Below are positions 1 to 12,700 of a stretch of DNA of 64,000 nucleotides, one piece after another. Each line of letters starts with the position of its first letter. Position 1 is the first letter of the stretch. The stretch comes from Chaetoderma sp. LZ-2023a (taxonomy: Eukaryota > Mollusca > Caudofoveata > Chaetodermatida > Chaetodermatidae), in the NCBI GenBank assembly GCA_034401795.1, contig CM067370.1:69154465-69218464 (forward strand), written 5' to 3'. The notes beneath the pieces are model-generated. The model was not told the DNA's origin, ran no database searches, and was given only the letters and a program-made list of their open reading frames with translations. Made by a program: the position numbers and the translations under genes.

Positions 1-599
1 AAAAATAGTTTTTTCTTGTCTTGGAAATAGACATTCAATCAGCAGGAATTTGGATTTTCTTCACCATTAATGGATTAAAACAGCTATACAGGAAATGTGT
101 CGACTATGTTGAAGTTAATGGATGAATCCAGTTTTAGCTACATGTATACTCAGCTCATCTCTAGCTAAGCTCCACCCACGCTTTGCTTGTGGGTGATCTA
201 GCAGACCCTGAATTCCCTGAATCTCAATTTCCAGAAACTATACAGGTAAGCTGTTGAATATTTTGAAACTAATTTGACTGGGTGCTGGTATGACAGCAAC
301 ACTGTCCAGTCAAATTAGTTTTAAAATATTCAACAGAATGGTTAATAAGTGCAAAGACATACAATTTGTAGACATGATGGATTATTAAGAGTTCCTGACG
401 GACTTACACTTGTAGATATGCCATTCATAACATATTTTAATTGACGTCAGCCTACCAGTCACGTATTTGATTATGATGTTATATACTTGACTGACAGATT
501 GGATTTTCTATTAGAGCAATAAATTGCATTCTATTTTGTATGAAAAGTGGACCTGAATAGATACTAGTATAAGCTTGTAAGATGTATCCATTCTCTCAC
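1..599. other. Intron sequence of the docking-protein gene
   Basis: AT-rich DNA downstream of exon 4, inside the next intron. It holds one good HP1 palindrome (251-336). I see no other exon or gene. Confidence 0.6.
251..336. repeat. HP1 palindromic short element
   Basis: Imperfect inverted repeat. The left arm CTGTTGAATATTTTGAAACT pairs with a right arm ending AAAATATTCAACAG. The loop carries a shorter GCTGG/CAGCA stem. An outer TATACAGG word precedes the left arm, as in other copies. Confidence 0.85.
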
Positions 600-781
600 C
601 TCTCCTCATATGCATGTGTAGCCTCCTCGATCACCTTTGCTTTTTCATGCTTCAAGTCATCAAGTTCACGATTGAGTCGACGATTTAGGTTATCAAACAC
701 GGCACGTTCTTGACGCAGATGATCAATCTCCTGACGTAGACGTCGGTTAGAAGCTAACTGCTGGTTGAAATGTACTGTTGC
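600..781 (-). CDS. ODAD1: Docking-protein gene, coding exon 4
   Basis: 182 nt between a TTTATAG acceptor and an AGAG|GTGAGA donor. It encodes 60 residues with the family block LRQEIDHLRQERAVFDNLNR, then a basic/acidic coiled coil (LDDLKHEKAKVIEEATHAYE), and ends with two bases of a split codon. The next exon lies beyond the left edge. Confidence 0.82.
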
Positions 782-3700
782 CTATAAACAATTGAAAGTA
801 ACCGCCCGTTAGATATGTATCGCATACTAGATATTTTGTGTCTGTGAAATTAATTATTACCATTAAATTTACAACTTGCAGATAATGCACTGTAGTATCT
901 ACATTGTATGTACATGTAGAGTCAAGCCTGTATATAGTGGTCAGCCATAAAACCTGGGAAAATTACACTGACACATACCAGCAGTGTGCTATAAAACAAA
1001 ATGGCATGCTAATAACTGTTGTAACATATTCACACATGTGACAATTGTTTACATTAGGATGTAAAATATGAAAGCTGAAGTAATATGCATGTTTTTTTTC
1101 ATGAAAACATCGACCGTATATTTATTGTATTCATGGCATACGGCAGCACAAAAGTAGGTGAAGAAATTTGATTGATGTATTAGTTACCTGCACTTCATGT
1201 CATCTGCTGTATGGATAGCATCATACAGTAAATCTGATCAATGTATCAGAAAGTATAAGCAATACAATAGGTTGAAAGCTTTGATAAATTTATGGAGATA
1301 GAGTAGAAAACACACGCACAGGCATGCACTTATTCATTCATGCACTCACTCCTTGAGTACAGAGATACATTTCTAGCTTTGCCCCAGTCATTTATAGTGA
1401 AGATTCGCACTGTGGTGCTTTGATTTTAACATTTTGAACCGTGAATTCCAAGAAACTTAGACATAGATAAGCTGTGGACTATTTGACTGCCTGAGCTGTT
1501 GTTGCCTATGGCAGTAACACTGCCCAGTCAAATTAGTTTTAAAATATTCAACAGAATGTTTAAGGCATTGTAAGTTCACTAAAGATACACAATTCAGACT
1601 GTTACTGGCAAATCTTTGCCCTTTTGTGTCAGACTTACCTCATTTTATTGTGACATGAGCTAACAAGTGACATATTTTAATTATGATGTCAGATAGTTGA
1701 GTGACAGATCAGATCCCTCTACTGTTAATATTACCTTATCTAGTCTATTCTCCATAACTCTGATTCTTTTATCCAGGGTCATCTGACACACATCATCCTT
1801 CATCTTCTTACTTCCTAGCTTGCGCTTTCCTCGGATCGTACGTTCCAAGTCACCAATCTAGAATCACACAAGAAACAACCTCATAATTATGTCCATGAAC
1901 CATCATTTACAAGTAGCTCATCAAATCATGAGGAAAACTCTTATAAATGGAAGAAGCCCAAAGTCATATCAACAAAGATAACCAACTCTTAATAACGGAA
2001 AAGGTTTTAACAGAGGTAACCAACCGCCTTAGTCAAAGTACTTTTAAATATGTACTCAAGGGGGATAACTCTTATTGGTCGAACAAGTTTTAAAGTAGTT
2101 ATCTCCCTTATTTAACATGTCAACTGTAGACTGTAATTACTGCGAGGGTCAGATATATACACCTGTGCAAAAGTTAAGCACCAGCAAAAACAATAGAACG
2201 TAGAAACATGATGGTACAACTAGGCTGCCATACTTTTTGTCCCCGCGTTAGCTGACATAATTCCAAGTACGAAATGCACATGCATGCATGACTTCACGCC
2301 GCTTGATGTCCGTGCGTGGCGGGAAACAGCACATGTGTTCAGTTATGTAAAAGTCCAGTTTGAGGTGTAGAACATTACATACAGATTTAGGCGACAAGAT
2401 TAGGAATTTTGTGTTCATGACCGTGGTTTATTTGTACAGAGAGAATTAGCTCTTGATTGTGAACCGCTATGGCAAGACGAAGGTTAAGTGATCGTGTGAA
2501 ATGGCAAATCATAGGCATGCATACCACTGGTATGTCATGCAGAGAGATTGGCAGACAGCTGAACATTAACCATACTGTAATCAGTCGTTTGATTGCAAAA
2601 CATGGGCAAACTAACGAGGTGAAGGACAGGCCTAGATCTGGAAGACCGAAGAAGACTACTGCCCGTGATGATCGAGCCCTAGTACGCCTTGTTAGGAGAT
2701 CTCCATTCACCAACAGCAGAGTGCTCAGCCAGCAATGGGAAACGCGCAATAGAGTGTCAATGTCTACCGTCAAAAGGAGACTGTATGCTGCTGGCATGAA
2801 AGCTAGGAGACCTGTCAGACGTCCTCTCCTCACTGCACACCACAAAGAGGAGCGTCTAAGGTGGTGCAACGAAAGAAGACACTGGAACATGAGATCCTGG
2901 AGACGGGTACACTGGTCCGATGAAAGTCGGTTCCTGCTTCATGCCACAGATGGTCGAACTCGTGTATGGAGGTCCAGACGCACGGCGTACGACCAACGTA
3001 ACATCATGGAAGAAGTTCCATTTGGTGGAGGTTCCGTTATGATATGGGGGTGCATCTCATTTGATTGTAAGCTGGATCTGTTGACTGTACCTGGAACACT
3101 AAATGGACAAAGATATCAAGATTCCATACTGGATAGAGTTGTGGTCCCTCATTTTGTAAATCATGCACCTGGAACCCACCCTATATTCATGGATGACAAC
3201 GCCCGACCACATCGTGCTAGAGCTGTGCATGAATACCTCCGCCAGAATGCCATCGAAACCCTACCATGGCCAGCAAGGAGCCCTGACATGAACCCTATTG
3301 AGCATATCTGGGACATTCTGGGAAACATGGTGAGAAGGAGGGATCCTCCTGTGCAGAACCTACAGGAATTAACAGACGCACTCCATCTTGAATGGCAACG
3401 AATACCACAATGGCGTATCAGTCGGTTGGTGACCAGCATGAGACGTCGTGTCCAGGCCGTCATCCAGGCACAAGGTGGATATACCCGGTATTAATAATGA
3501 CAGTCTCAAACTCATGCACAGATGTTAAACTTCGTTTTCAGACACCATTAATGACAATCTAGCCACGTGTGTCAACTGTAGGGCAATAGTTGTCAGTTGT
3601 GTCAACGTAACCATATTCAGGCCTCGTTTTCAAGTTCAAACAAAAACATACAGTGTTTCCCCACCATCATAATCAGCATTCCTCTAGTTGCATTATTACC

Positions 3701-6700
3701 TCTTGCACTAAGATGGATGGGTACATAAATGTTTATGCTATTGCTTTCTTCATAGCACATGAATATACCCTCGCATGTGCGTAAAAATAGGGTGGTGCTT
3801 AACTTTTGCACAGGTGTATATACTAGACGGGCATACACCCTTCAGATTATTTCTTATAATGTAGACAATTTCACTAAGGAGCACTTCACATAATGAAAAT
3901 GTATTTAACTGTTTGACAAAGTTCTGTTCGTCATGACGTGTTTGTCATGTAATACATATATTGCTAGTGTTTATGGTACAAAAGACTGTTTTTATCCTTT
4001 TTCTAAAGATCCTTTAACGCTCAAGCTGTCCAAGAACACCTCTTGCAGTGGTCACCACAACTGTCCATTTGTAGGCGAAGAGTATTTTCTTTTTTTAGTT
4101 TACCACTGGAATGACTGACCAGATAAATTTTCAAAAATACTCGTCTTTTGTTTTGCAAATGGACATTTTTATGAGAAAATTTTAATATGAGAAAACTTTA
4201 ATTTTCTTGAACAAATTTGAGAATTAACAGGTTAACCCTTTCTCCGATGAATTCCACATATATCATTTTCAAGGCAACCAACCATACAGGAAAATTGTTG
4301 AATATTTTGAAATTAATCTAGGGAGCAACGTCTTCCAGTCAAATTAATTTCAAAATATTCAACAGAATAGGTTTTATATCGTAAAGAATTTACTTTTTCA
4401 GGGCTTGTTGATTTGACCACATATTTAGCAATTTTAACCCCCGCAAACCAAAAATGATAAGTGTAAGAATATTCTGCCTATGGTAGCAACAGGTTCCAGT
4501 CCAATTAGTTTCAAAATAATCAACAGGTTTCCTGTATAGTTGTCTTGAAATCGAGACAGTGGAATTTCAAGGGTCAACGGATGAAAAAAATACCATCTTC
4601 TCCGCAATAAAATGTCTGAATTACTTTAGGAGGCAAACAAATTTTTAAGTATTCAAAACTTAAAATTCAGATATTGGATATAAATATCATTGGGAGAAAT
4701 GATTAAGATGTGAGATAGTGATACCTCATTATCGAGAAAAGTAATCTTCTCCTTTTCCTCAATGATTGTACTTTTATATGTGTCCATCTTTGAGATAAGA
4801 TCCTGCAGGTGTACTGTGTCTAACTCATCTTTAATATCATTCTTTTCACTCTGCGCCAAACGCATCACTGTGCGTATCTCACGGTTCTCAGCTTTCAGAG
4901 CATCTATCTCTTTCCTGTTAGGAATAAACAGAATATTACAATACAAGGGGCCAGATGCTTAAGCTATGCTCTGTTGCAATGTAGAAAAGGGACCAAACAG
5001 AATGCTGCAATTGACATTTATGCCGTACTTAAATATCCTTTGTGAAACTGTTCCCAGGAAATTAATTTCAGGTAACCTTTTAACCCTTGAAGCGTCAGCA
5101 TCTCAATTTCAGGACAACTATATACAGGCAGGGCTTTAGATGACCCCTTACACGTAGTTATGACTTTACAAGTCATGCCCTAATGAAATCCGCCCATATT
5201 AGTGAGACCAAATTAAAATCCTACTGGGGGCTATAAACACTATTTAACTGATTTACAGTCAATTAAATACTTAGAGATGGATGCAAAGCATTTTATTGTC
5301 ATTCAGAGGTCTTATAGTGTTATTAAAACTGAAATGGCTCAAAATCAATCTCTCAGATTGAAGGAAATGTCAATTTCCCTTTCTCCGAGATCTAACAATA
5401 CTCACCATTCTGTTACTTCTGATATACAGCTGGCCTTGACAGCTGGCTCTAGGATTATAGACTTAGAAAGCTTTACAAACTCCTGGGAACCGGGTACTCG
5501 GCTCCCAACTGCCGAGTACCCATTTACCATAGAGCTCATATTGTTTGCATAGCCACCAAACAAGAGAAAACTATGGCTTGCCTCCGTGGGGCTGGGAGGC
5601 TGGGTCCGTACCAGAATGGTGAGTATTGTTAGATCTCGGAGAAAGGGAAATTGACATTTCCTGCATTCTCCTTCGATCAATACTCACCATTCTGTTACTT
5701 CTGATATACACCAGATTTGATCAGTAACCTGGTGGGAAGGGGCAAGCCATAAATGCTAATTTTGCTCCTTGGTGAAAGATTTTAGACTTCAAACTTGACT
5801 AACGGAGACCTAAAAGGACCGTCAAGTTCACGGAACCGAATCACATTCGCGTCACGGCCCTCCCCCCCTTTTTCCTCCTAAGAAAAGGGAGAGAACTAAC
5901 GAACATGTATCTCGCCTGAAAACACCAATATGCCAAGAGGGTTAACTACTCCCTGCATATTCCATGTATTAGCCTAGGAATGAGCATGAATATATAAGAT
6001 GAATGAACATGATACATATACATAATACAAAAAACTCTCACTATTGAATTACCTTATGATAATTGGACTTCAGACGTACCGCCTCCAACCATTCACCGGT
6101 TCGGCCATCAGTGACACAATCTGGTTGACATCCTCTCGCCTGACCATGCCTGCTTTAGGTTCTTTTCTTACCAAAGTGAAAAAAGGGTGAAGAGCAGTGT
6201 GGTCACTAACTATCGTTTCAAAACAGCTAAGGCGAGTGGATTGGCTGAGTCTGACACATCCCTCATATAGTAATCCGTGAATGAGGACTCACAGTGCCAT
6301 TGTGCAACGGCCATGATGTCCTCTAACGGAACACCATTGTAAAGGGCGGTCGAGGCGGCTATTCCTCTGACATCGTGTGCCCTTACACCTTGCACCTGGT
6401 GCCCAGTCGCCATCTCGTGAGTAGTCTGAATGCATTCGACCACCCAACGAGAGATAGTATCCATGGATGCGGCGCCATAAGGCTTTTTATGGCAGATCCA
6501 CAGATGTCTATCGTTCGACCGTAACGAGTCAGTCCGTTTCTTGTACTTAGTCAAAGCACGGACCGGGCACCAGACACTGGCATCACGATCAAACCTAGTT
6601 AACTTCGGTATAATTATCGGTTTGCCGGGATATCTCAAAGATTGGTTCTTTGACATAAACTCTGCTCTTGGCAGAAGACGCAGACCTTCTCCAGAAACAA

Positions 6701-9700
6701 TAAATCGGTTCCTCTCTGCCGAAAGCGCATGGATCTCACTGAGCCTTCTAGCTGAGGAAGCTGCCAATAGAAAGACCGCCTTTAGAGTCAAATGCTTTAG
6801 ACTAGCCGAACGCAACGGTTCGAAAGGGTGCTTGGCCAGTACATTAAGCACTAAAGATAGACTCCAGGCTGGAATGACTACCGGTTGTCTCGGGCGGAGA
6901 TTGCTCATTCCCTTCAACATCACATTTAACTGGGCCACCTCTGGACTATCCCTGTTGGCTAGACAACGGATAACTGATGCCAAAGCTGACTTGTATCCAG
7001 CGACTGTGACGGGAGCTTGTCCTGAAAAGAACAGCTCACAGAGAAAGTCTGCTATTTGCTGAATAGTGGATTGAAAGGTATCAATACTAGGGCTGGGCAC
7101 GTTTAAACGTTTAACAATCTGGTAAACGTTTACCAAAATGATAAACGTTTAAACGAAAATAAAAAAATTAAAAATAGCATTTTCCGTGTGCGTAATTTTG
7201 AGATTCCTGATCGCTAGATCGCTAAAGTCTTTGCCAGATATAATCAATTATCGAGCGCTGTAATCCATATTCAAATAACATTTTAGAAATAATTTGACTG
7301 GAAGCTGTTGTCTAAATTTCTAAAGCAGCAATGTCATTCAGTCAAATTATTTTCAAAACCGTCAGTTACAACTTTTATTCAAATTTGTTTCAAAGTTTTA
7401 AGAAAGCTTGGCTTGAGGGTGTGTAAGTGTAAGCAAGAATGTTTATTGTTGACTTAATAATTATTGCCAAGCGTAAACATCTGATAATCTTTTGATTTAA
7501 TTAGACAGGATATGGTAAAGTATAATTAACTGTTTTTCTTAGGCCTAGTCGTTTGTTCTGCATGAAGAATCGTGTCTTTTAAAAACAACATTTCCACGGA
7601 TGTGTAATACCACGTACAGCAATCGCAATTGGCTGGCACTCGAATCGCGTATGGGAGGGGCTTGGCACGTGCTATATACATTCTGCATTCAGTTGTGTTT
7701 TTCATTAATGTCTTAGATGTTATCAGTTTCGTTTCAATAATGGGTAAAGCTAAGAGTGAAGTGTGGAATAATTTCGAGAAAGTTGAGCAAAATAAAGTGA
7801 AGTGTAAACTATGTGAAGCTATGCTGTCATATTCAGGATCTACCGGCACAATGCTAAACCATCTAAAACTAAAACATTCGCATGTGACTACAAAACCAGT
7901 TGAAAAAACACAACCAACAATTAGATCCTATGTTAGTGTACGGAAATGTGATGCATCGAGGATGGAGAAAATAAGTAACCTAATTGCAGAAATGGTAGCT
8001 AGAGACTGTCTACCAATCAGTGTTGTCGAAGGACAAGGCTTCAAAGCACTGATGGAATACATTGAGCCTAATTACACAGTACCATCGCGAAAGACGATCA
8101 CATCACGCTTACGGACCATTCACGACAGATGTAAGTCAAATGTACAAGAGAAACTAGACAAGCTTGAACCCATATCCATCACGACAGATTGCTGGACATC
8201 ACGAGCCAATGATTCTTATATGACAGTTACCGCACATGCCATAGATAGTGAGTGGAATAAGATGTCTCTCGTATTAGACACTGCTGAACTGGAAGAACGA
8301 CACACTGCCGTTAATCTGGCCACTGCTATGAACAATGTTACCTCGTCTTGGAAGATAACCGACAAAGTAACAAGTATTGTCCATGACAACACTTCAAACG
8401 TCGCCAGGATAGCAGAATTTTGTGACAGTGAAGCTGAGGATGTTGGATGCACAGCTCACAAACTTCAGCTCTATGTAAATGGAGCATTAGATGATAAGGT
8501 TATCTCAAAGATGGCAGCCAGAGCCAGCAAGATTGTAGGCCACTTTAAACATAGTAATGTAGCAAATAATGCTCTAGAAACAAAACAGGAGGAAATGAGT
8601 GCCCCTAAGCACAGGTTGATCCAATCATGCAAAACGCGTTGGAATAGTACGTGTGATATGCTTGAGAGATTGATAGAACAACGCTGGCCAGTTTGCGCCG
8701 TGCTGAGTGACCGGCGTGCGACAAAGGCTATTGATTCGCGTGACCTGGAATTCAACAACGATCAGTGGGAGCTAGCAGAACAACTTGTTAAGGTGCTTAA
8801 GCCACTCAAGGTGAGTTGATTTAATCATTGGAACTTATTTAACCAAAGTTAATCCCGTGAACCAGAAAGGTTAAATGTTAAGAATCATATGCATAAGACA
8901 TTATGTTGAATAGTTTGACGATAATTTGACTTGGAGTTGTTGCTGCTGGAGGCAGCATCATGTTCCTGTCAAATTCGCTCGCAAATGTTTAACAGCTTAG
9001 GCATATGGTTGTCTTGAAATTAAAATGCTAGGAGTTCAGGATTCAAATGTTTAAGCCTAAGGGTTGAGTGCGAATATTTAATCCAATGATTTAGTACGCT
9101 AACTGCCGAGTGTTTGCAGACAATATTTCCTATATGCTATATCTCTGACAATGTTAAATATTTTGAAAACAATTTGACCGAGAGATGTTGGTGCCTGAGC
9201 CACCAACAGCTTTCAGTCGAATTCTTTTCAAAATATTCAACGTGATTTGTCTGACAAATTTTTAAAACATCTGACAGCTACAACTTTTAGTCAAATTTAT
9301 TCCAAAATGAGTCTTCAAGTGATTACATGGCATTATTTTCATTTATTTTGCAGATTGCAACAACCGTTCTCTCACAAGACGAGTACGTCAGTGCGTCTAT
9401 CATATATCCGGTTATATGCGGGCTATTGAAAAACCATCTGATCGCGAAGGACTCGGATAGCAAGACAATTCGGACTTTGAAATCAAAGATAAGATCTGAG
9501 ATGGAGATTCGCTTCAAACCTGATTGCGTTGAGTCGGCTAATAGTGTACTAATGTTAGCGGCACTGTGTGACCCACGATATAAAGGAATGGTTTTCTTAA
9601 GTGATTGTGTTCGTGTTAAGGCACGTGCGCAATTAGCGGACCGATTAAACGATGTAGTAATCAGTTGTGAATCAGATTCGGAATGTCCACCACCAACCAA

Positions 9701-12700
9701 GCGACCACGCATCGACCAGGAATATGAACCATCGGCTATGGAAATCTTGTTAGGGCAAAGTGATAATAGCGGTTCTCAGAAACAGAAAGAGGACAACGAA
9801 TTAGATCGTTTTCTGTTGGAGCCTTCAGTTCTAATGGACGTAAACCCATTGCAGTGGTGGAAAGAAAACAAAAAACGTTTTCCGCGTTTGGCAAAATGTG
9901 CGTTAGAAATTCTATGTGTACCTGCAACGTCTGTGCCAGCAGAACGCGTGTTCTCAATTGCAGGCCATATAGTGAATAAGAAACGCAGCTCATTGTCGCC
10001 AGAAAATGTCAATATGTTAATATTTCTAACCATGAACAAAGAGATGTATTGAAATATTCTAATTTAATTGTTATGGTAACTATACAGGTAAACTGTTGAA
10101 TATTTTGAAAGTAATTTGACTGGAACCTGCTGTTGCCATAGGCAGCACCAGCTTCCAGTTAAATTAGTTTCAAAATATTTAACATAATAATTATTAAATG
10201 GTAAAGAATTTTGGTGTTTTGTCCTTACGGGTTCAAAGAGTTAATGGCATATTTGGTATTTTAGAAAATATCTTCTTAGACTATATTGTTTTATATATAT
10301 CATACATAAAATGTTCGTGTACTGATTTAATAAATAAAGTCTTTAATATTCAACACTTACTTGAAAAGGGTACTAAGATATTTCCCCCAAATTCTATTAC
10401 CTACTTAAAAGGCTGAAATACGTTTAAACGTTTAAACGTTTAATAAACGAACGTTTAAACGTTTAATGATTTCGTTTCCAATGCACAGCCCTAATCAATA
10501 CCCTTTTCTTCACACCAGTCTGCAAATCTGTTAACCTTGTTGTTATATGACTTGAAGGTTGACCTCCTTCTCGCAGCCGCGATGAAATCAGCAGCCTGTC
10601 GAGAAAAGCCTTCCGACGTGGAACGTTGTTTGATAACATCCACGCAGTCAATTTGAACATTTCGGGACGCTCGTGTAGGAAGCGTCCCTTGGTCTGGGAG
10701 ATTATGTTCGGAATCTCGGGCAACTGCACAGGATTTTCCACCAGCAGATCTAGAAGATCCGTGAACCACGCCCTGCTCGGCCAATACTGCGCTATTAGCA
10801 GGACCAGACACGGTTCCTCCCTGACCTTCACCAATACCTTCGGTAGAAGAATGGTGGGTGGGTACGCGTAAGCGTGCATCCCTCTCCAGCTTATCGCCAG
10901 AGCGTCTGTATCGACGGCATTTGGATCTGGAATCGGCGAGACATATGTCATGATTTGAGCATTTTCCTTTGTGGCGAACAAGTCCACGTTGGGTTTGCCC
11001 CAATGCTCGAAGATCCGTCGCAGAACCGGAGGGTTGAGGGACCATTCTGTTGGCAGAATTCTCTGTCTGCGGGACAAAGCATCCGCCAGAATGTTCAATC
11101 GGCCAGGAATATGAGCTGCTTTCAAAACAACCGAGTAATTCCTGCACCATTGAATCAAGTGCCACACTCTGATACACAGAGTGGGCGAACTGGTCCCGCC
11201 TTGGCGATTTATATATGATACTACTGTCGAATTGTCCGACCGTATCAATATCACCTTGCCCCTGATCATCGGAAGGAACTCTTCCAACGCCAGTTCCACT
11301 GCCATCATTTCCAACAGATTGATATGCAGCTGACTCTCCGTGAGAGTCCATGTGCCCGAGACCTGGTGTTCTCCCAGGCAGGCACCCCACCCTTCCAGCG
11401 ATGCATCCGTGTAGACGGACAGCTGGGGTGGGGTAGGTGCAGCGAAACCCCTAATAGGAGATTCTGACGCTGCTTCCACCATAGAAGATGCGATATTATC
11501 GGCTCCAAAACTGGCACCAGTTTTGACAGGGGTTCTGTTCTCTGTTTCCACAGAGACATCAGATACAACTGGATAGGTCTTCGCATTAGAGCAGCGAACG
11601 GAATCACTTGCTCCATGGAGACCATCATGCCCAGCATCTGAAGAAACCGCCTCACCTGAATGTGGTTTCCCACTCGAAAACTCCTGAGGATGGCTAACAG
11701 AGACACCACTCTGGGCTCTGACGGGTAAACCCTGCCCTCCTCGAGGTCGAATCGCATCCCCAAATAAATGAAATGTTGAGTGGGCGTCAACTCGGATTTC
11801 TCCTCGTTGACTATCCAGCCTAGATCTGAAAGTAACTTCAGAGTCAGAGCAGTATCCACGTTCAACCTGGCTGCCGAGTCTGCCTTGAGCAGCCAGTCGT
11901 CTATGTAGGTGTGTAGCGCCACGTTCTCTTTTCTGAGAAACGCGGTCACCGCAAGGACCACTCTTGTGAAAACCCTCGGAGCTGTCGACAGGCCAAACGG
12001 GAGCACTGTAAACTCCCATACTTGATTCTGAAACCTGTGCCAACTCCGATTCATAGGAATGTGGAAATATGCATCTTTCAGATCGATTGATACACACCAC
12101 ATTCCTTTCGCCAATCCCGCCATTACCGACCTCAGCGTTTCCATCTGGAACCGAGGCGTATGGGTAAACCAATTTAATGGCCTGAGATTGAGTATGGGTC
12201 TCCATCCCCCTGTGCTCTTGGGGACAAGGAACATGTTTGAATAGAAGCCTGGAGTGTTTCGGTTTGCTGGTTTTATTGCTCCCTTCAGAAGCAAACCCAA
12301 CACTTCCTTCTGAATGGCTTCTAACTTGTCTGGCTCCCTTGGGACGGGTGTCCAGACAGGTGCCAAAGACAGATTTTGTGGTGGAAAGTCCCACCACTCC
12401 GGCATGTAACCCTGAGATAACCATCCCAGGACCAGACTGTCTGACGTCACACCTCGCCAGGCCTCGACGAAACGCATGAGCCTTCCACCCACCATGGATG
12501 CCTCGACGTCTAACGGGGTTGTCCGGCTCGCAGTCCGCCCCCCCCCCCACCCCCCTCTTTCTTAACGAGAGAGAGAGAGAACCATTTCGTTCTAGGCACG
12601 ACGGGTATAACTGGCACCGCTGTTCCTGTTGCACAGGCGCGGTCCAGGTGGATATGAAGGGAGCTTTCGTACCCTCAGGTACGCTTCGGCCCCTTCTGTC

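Larger units (their letters stand above)
2160..3816 (+). mobile_element. Complete Tc1-type DNA transposon (copy 1)
   Basis: 1657 bp flanked by a TA duplication (2158-2159 and 3817-3818). Perfect 24-bp terminal inverted repeats begin CACCTGTGCAAAAGTTAAGC (2160-2183 and 3793-3816). It carries one intact transposase ORF. It sits in intron 2 of the docking-protein gene, in the opposite orientation to the gene. Copy 2 at 33782 is nearly identical, pointing to recent movement. Confidence 0.95.
8811..9353 (+). other. hAT transposase intron
   Basis: 543 nt with GT-AG ends, made up partly of two HP1-like palindromes (8903-8995 and 9152-9242). Confidence 0.8.
7088..10493 (+). mobile_element. Complete hAT DNA transposon inside DIRS copy A
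   Basis: 3406 bp flanked by the 8-bp duplication ATCAATAC. The ends are TAGGGCTGGGCA and, inverted, TAGGGCTGTGCA (11 of 12 match). Just inside both ends are clustered AAACGTTT palindromes, which look like subterminal transposase-binding sites. It contains a two-exon transposase gene on the plus strand, opposite to the DIRS. Four HP1-like palindromes lie in it, two of them in the transposase intron. It is younger than the DIRS it splits. Confidence 0.94.

Noticed and set aside
2387..2890. Minus-strand open frame opposite the Tc1 transposase (also at 34008-34511)
   Set aside because: It is the antisense shadow of the DDE transposase; all recognisable motifs are on the plus strand.
6541..7062. 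Plus-strand open frames of 170 or so codons in the DIRS copies (6541, 12733, 27289, 30075, 37583 and others)
   Set aside because: They are opposite-strand shadows of recombinase and gag; the GC-rich coding sequence opens several frames at once.
7526..7849. Minus-strand open frame at the start of the hAT gene
   Set aside because: Overlaps the BED finger exon in antisense and has no recognisable domain.
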